From assembly GCF_900110765.1 (NCBI RefSeq), contig NZ_FOEO01000028.1:1-64000 (forward strand): a DNA stretch of 64,000 nt, read 5' to 3'. The position numbers were made by a program, and so were the translations under genes. Positions 61,867 to 64,000 of this stretch are shown piece after piece (the stretch's first letter is position 1; each line of letters starts with the position of its first letter). The notes under the pieces were generated by a model that saw nothing but the letters and a program-made list of their open reading frames with translations, searched no databases and was not told the DNA's origin. The stretch is from Pseudomonas sp. NFACC02 (lineage in GTDB: Bacteria; Pseudomonadota; Gammaproteobacteria; Pseudomonadales; Pseudomonadaceae).

Positions 61867-61876
61867 GAAACCACTC

Positions 61877-62683
61877 ATGGGCCGCGTAAGGATGAAAGGG
61901 CTGCCTGGCCTGACGCTGTCAGTAATGATCGGGGTGTGGGGCGCAACGAACGAAGCCTATGCGGGCGCTGCCTCCGAAAAACCTTCTGACATTGTGCTGG
62001 TCAGCGAGCAGTGGAACGCCTACACCGAAGCCGATGGCAGTGGGTTGGGCTGGGACCTGATGCGGGAGATATTCGAACCGGCCGGGATCAAGGTGGCGTC
62101 ACGCACAGAGCCTTACACTCGCGCCGTCGGTCTGGTGCAGCGTGGCGAAGCCGATGCGTGGGTCGGCGCCTACGAGCATGAGGTCGAGGGCACGCTGTAT
62201 CCCAAGTGGCATTACGACACCGACGAAATCTACGCGCTGGGACTGGCGTCCAGACCGGCACCGACCTTGAAAACCCTGGGCAATTATCGTCTGGCGTGGG
62301 TTCGCGGTTACGAATACCAGCATTACCTGCCCAACGTCGTTCACTTCAACGAAGTCGCCCGGCGCGATCACATCCTTCCGATGCTCGATCATGCGCGCGC
62401 GGATCTGTACATCGACGCCAGGCCAGAGGTCAATTTCATCCTCGGGCAAACCCAAGAGCCGCAACGTTTTCGCATGACCTACCTGATGTCGATTCCATTG
62501 TTTCTGAGCTTTGCCGACAATGCACGAGGGCGTTTTCTTCGCGATGTCTTCGATGAGCGCATGGCGCAACTGGTGCGCTCCGGCAAGCTACGAGTGATTT
62601 TTACTCGCTGGCACCAGCCGTATCCGTTCGACGCTGACGATGCTGCTCAAAAAGCCGGGCCGCGGCATGATCAAACTTCCTGA
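61877..62683 (+). CDS. Periplasmic solute-binding protein (SBP_bac_3-like)
   Basis: A 268-residue exported protein with a signal peptide (about 1-30, MGRVRMKGLPGLTLSVMIG) and a type II binding-protein fold: AYTEADGSGLGWDLMREIFEPAGI, then a GEADAWVGAYE-like segment. Such stand-alone proteins bind amino acids or related solutes and often have no linked permease. ATG 61877; a second ATG at 61892 (before KGLPG) is possible. It interrupts the core order pgpA-ribA and has no ABC partner here. Confidence 0.8.
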   Translation: MGRVRMKGLPGLTLSVMIGVWGATNEAYAGAASEKPSDIVLVSEQWNAYTEADGSGLGWDLMREIFEPAGIKVASRTEPYTRAVGLVQRGEADAWVGAYEHEVEGTLYPKWHYDTDEIYALGLASRPAPTLKTLGNYRLAWVRGYEYQHYLPNVVHFNEVARRDHILPMLDHARADLYIDARPEVNFILGQTQEPQRFRMTYLMSIPLFLSFADNARGRFLRDVFDERMAQLVRSGKLRVIFTRWHQPYPFDADDAAQKAGPRHDQTS

Positions 62684-62781
62684 TCTGAATGGCCGACAAT
62701 TCAGCCTAAGCGTCTGCTGGAACCTGCTGTTACAATGCCGCCTTGCGAATTTCCAGCCCCCATACTGATCAGGAGCACACG

Positions 62782-63399
62782 GTGCCCGTCGTATTTGTCG
62801 CGGCTTCCAAGCTGCCTACCCCTTTTGCCACTTTCAAAATGAACGGCTTTCTTGAAGAAGAAAACGGCCGTGAGCATGTTGTTCTGAGCCTTGGCGATGT
62901 ATCGGATGGCGAGCCGGTGCTCGGTCGTGTGCATTCCGAATGCCTGACCGGTGATGCGCTGTTCAGCCAGCGTTGTGACTGCGGCTCACAGCTCGAAGCA
63001 GCGTTGCGCGCGATTGCGTCCGAAGGCCGTGGCGTGCTGTTGTACCTGCGCCAGGAAGGGCGCGGCATCGGCTTGATGAACAAGATCCGTGCTTACGAAT
63101 TGCAGGACGGCGGTGCCGATACCGTTGAAGCGAACGAGCGTCTGGGGTTTGCCGCTGACCAGCGTGATTACGCTATCTGCCTGCCGATGCTGGAGCACCT
63201 GGGCGTGAAGTCGCTGCGGCTGATGACGAACAATCCTCGCAAGGTCAAAGCCCTGACGGACATGGGGATCAGTGTGGCTGAACGCGTGCCGCTGCACACC
63301 GGCCAAAACCCGCACAACAAACTGTACCTGGCGACCAAGGCCGGCAAGCTCGGCCATATGATGGGCAATGAGCACCAGAGCGAGGTCGATCCGGCGTGA
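62782..63399 (+). CDS. ribA: GTP cyclohydrolase II
   Basis: First step of riboflavin synthesis: opens GTP. The 205 residues have zinc ligands C54, C65 and C67 (SECLTGDALFSQRCDCGSQ) and the QEGRGIGL loop. GTG 62782 after AGGAG. This intact ribA supplies the activity missing from the RibBX C-terminus. TGA overlaps the next GTG. Confidence 0.96.
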   Translation: MPVVFVAASKLPTPFATFKMNGFLEEENGREHVVLSLGDVSDGEPVLGRVHSECLTGDALFSQRCDCGSQLEAALRAIASEGRGVLLYLRQEGRGIGLMNKIRAYELQDGGADTVEANERLGFAADQRDYAICLPMLEHLGVKSLRLMTNNPRKVKALTDMGISVAERVPLHTGQNPHNKLYLATKAGKLGHMMGNEHQSEVDPA

Positions 63400-63821
63400 C
63401 ACGGGGCAACGTGCGCCGTCGTTTGGCGCTGGCGTGGTGGCGGCAACTGGGATTGACGTTGGGGCCGCTGCTCGTTGTCTGTGTGTTTTTCGGAGGGGGT
63501 GAAGAGCCTGCCAGCCCATCGGTGTTCGCCATGCCGTTGTTCATCGCAGGCGTGGCCTCGATGTTTGTCAGCCTCAAGCCGTTCGGCGCGTACAAGCGCT
63601 CGTTGATTGCGGTGCAGAAATCACTGGATACCCCGGAAGAGCCCGCGGCCTGGCTGCGGCTTGCTGCCGATCGACGCATGGCGTTCCTGGTCGCCGGGTT
63701 GCCGGCCTGGATCGCCGCACTGGCAGTGTTCGCCGGTCTGGAGCCACTGCCCCTGGCCTTATTGGCACTGTCCAGCGTCATCCTGCTTTACCTCTATCGC
63801 ATCCCTCGCCAGTTGGCCTGA
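63396..63821 (+). CDS. Small integral membrane protein (PA4046-like)
   Basis: A 141-residue protein with four hydrophobic segments (about 15-31, 42-58, 93-111 and 115-135) and a basic N-terminus. No recognisable domain. GTG 63396 overlaps ribA (GTGA) and its TGA overlaps the next ATG (TGATG), so translation is chained. Confidence 0.75.
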   Translation: MTRGNVRRRLALAWWRQLGLTLGPLLVVCVFFGGGEEPASPSVFAMPLFIAGVASMFVSLKPFGAYKRSLIAVQKSLDTPEEPAAWLRLAADRRMAFLVAGLPAWIAALAVFAGLEPLPLALLALSSVILLYLYRIPRQLA

Positions 63822-64000
63822 TGCGCCGACTCCTTGCCTGCCTGCTGTTGCTGACGGCCTGGCCCGTCAGTGCGGCTGAACGTGTTATCAGCCTGGCCCC
63901 TTCGCTGACGGAAATCGTTATTGAACTGAACGCTACCGACTTGCTGGTGGGCGTGCTTGATGGTGGGGAACGTCCTGCGCAAGTCGCCGCTTTACCGTCG
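63821..64000 (+). CDS. Cobalamin ABC transporter substrate-binding protein, partial (BtuF-like)
   Basis: Runs off the window; the first 60 residues are a signal peptide (MRRLLACLLLLTAWPVSAA) and the start of a helical-backbone binding domain, RVISLAPSLTEIVIELN, typical of BtuF/cobalamin-binding proteins. PA4045 is the likely orthologue. Partial at the 3' end. Confidence 0.75.
   Translation, partial: MRRLLACLLLLTAWPVSAAERVISLAPSLTEIVIELNATDLLVGVLDGGERPAQVAALPS

Overview
The window is chromosomal DNA from a Pseudomonas species. The codon use, the 1357-residue RpoB, the shared -10 signature TAGAAT with a GC-rich discriminator, the pseudomonad REP elements and the gene order all match that genus. 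By remembered synteny with P. aeruginosa PAO1, bases 1-38500 correspond to the PA4280-PA4232 interval (reversed) and bases 47000-64000 to PA4069-PA4045. The single tuf gene and the REP types fit the P. syringae/P. fluorescens side of the genus; I cannot name the species.

Bases 1-3400: an rrn-type terminator, birA, a small SPOR-domain protein, tRNA-Tyr/Gly/Thr, then tRNA-Trp-secE-nusG. Two genes expected here from PAO1 are missing: coaX (type III pantothenate kinase) after birA, and a second tuf between tRNA-Thr and tRNA-Trp. Bases 3400-32750: the ribosome and RNA polymerase superclusters rplKAJL-rpoBC, rpsLG-fusA-tuf, S10-spc-alpha, ending with rpoA-rplQ. Almost everything runs on the + strand. 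Regulatory punctuation is clear: each transcription-unit boundary has a hairpin, usually followed within a few bases by a sigma-70 promoter. In two places, rpsN/rpsH and rpmJ/rpsM, the -35 element lies inside or overlaps the hairpin.

Bases 32750-38550: a heme-less bacterial ferritin (FtnA type; no katA in front of it), uvrA (-), a YajR-like MFS transporter and ssb. Bases 38550-46900 are a more variable stretch: a tetR-DUF1348 pair with a perfect 14-bp palindrome in front, a large MscS-type channel, and a full-length lhr helicase bracketed by REP-type repeats on both sides.

Bases 46900-55650: an overlapping pair of NAD(P)-binding sugar-nucleotide proteins (the first lacks the YxxxK catalytic pair), oprG/ompW with an ANR/FNR-type box, a four-gene minus-strand operon (His-rich DUF2796/ZrgA-like protein, ABC ATPase, FtsX-type permease, DUF3299 protein) that probably belongs to zinc homeostasis, a small unknown gene, a cnoX-like thioredoxin-TPR protein, a methyltransferase and a YbaY lipoprotein. 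Bases 55800-64000: nrdR-ribD-ribE-ribB(A)-ribH-nusB-thiL-pgpA, a periplasmic binding protein, ribA, a small membrane protein and the start of a btuF-like gene. The GTP cyclohydrolase II module of the RibBA fusion is degenerate; the separate ribA has the intact zinc cysteines.

This is overwhelmingly core genome. I found no phage, IS element, CRISPR array or obvious defence island. The best leads for new biology are the putative zinc operon with its operator-like inverted repeat, the hairpin/promoter fusions in the ribosomal operons, the catalytically odd RmlD-like protein, and the missing coaX.
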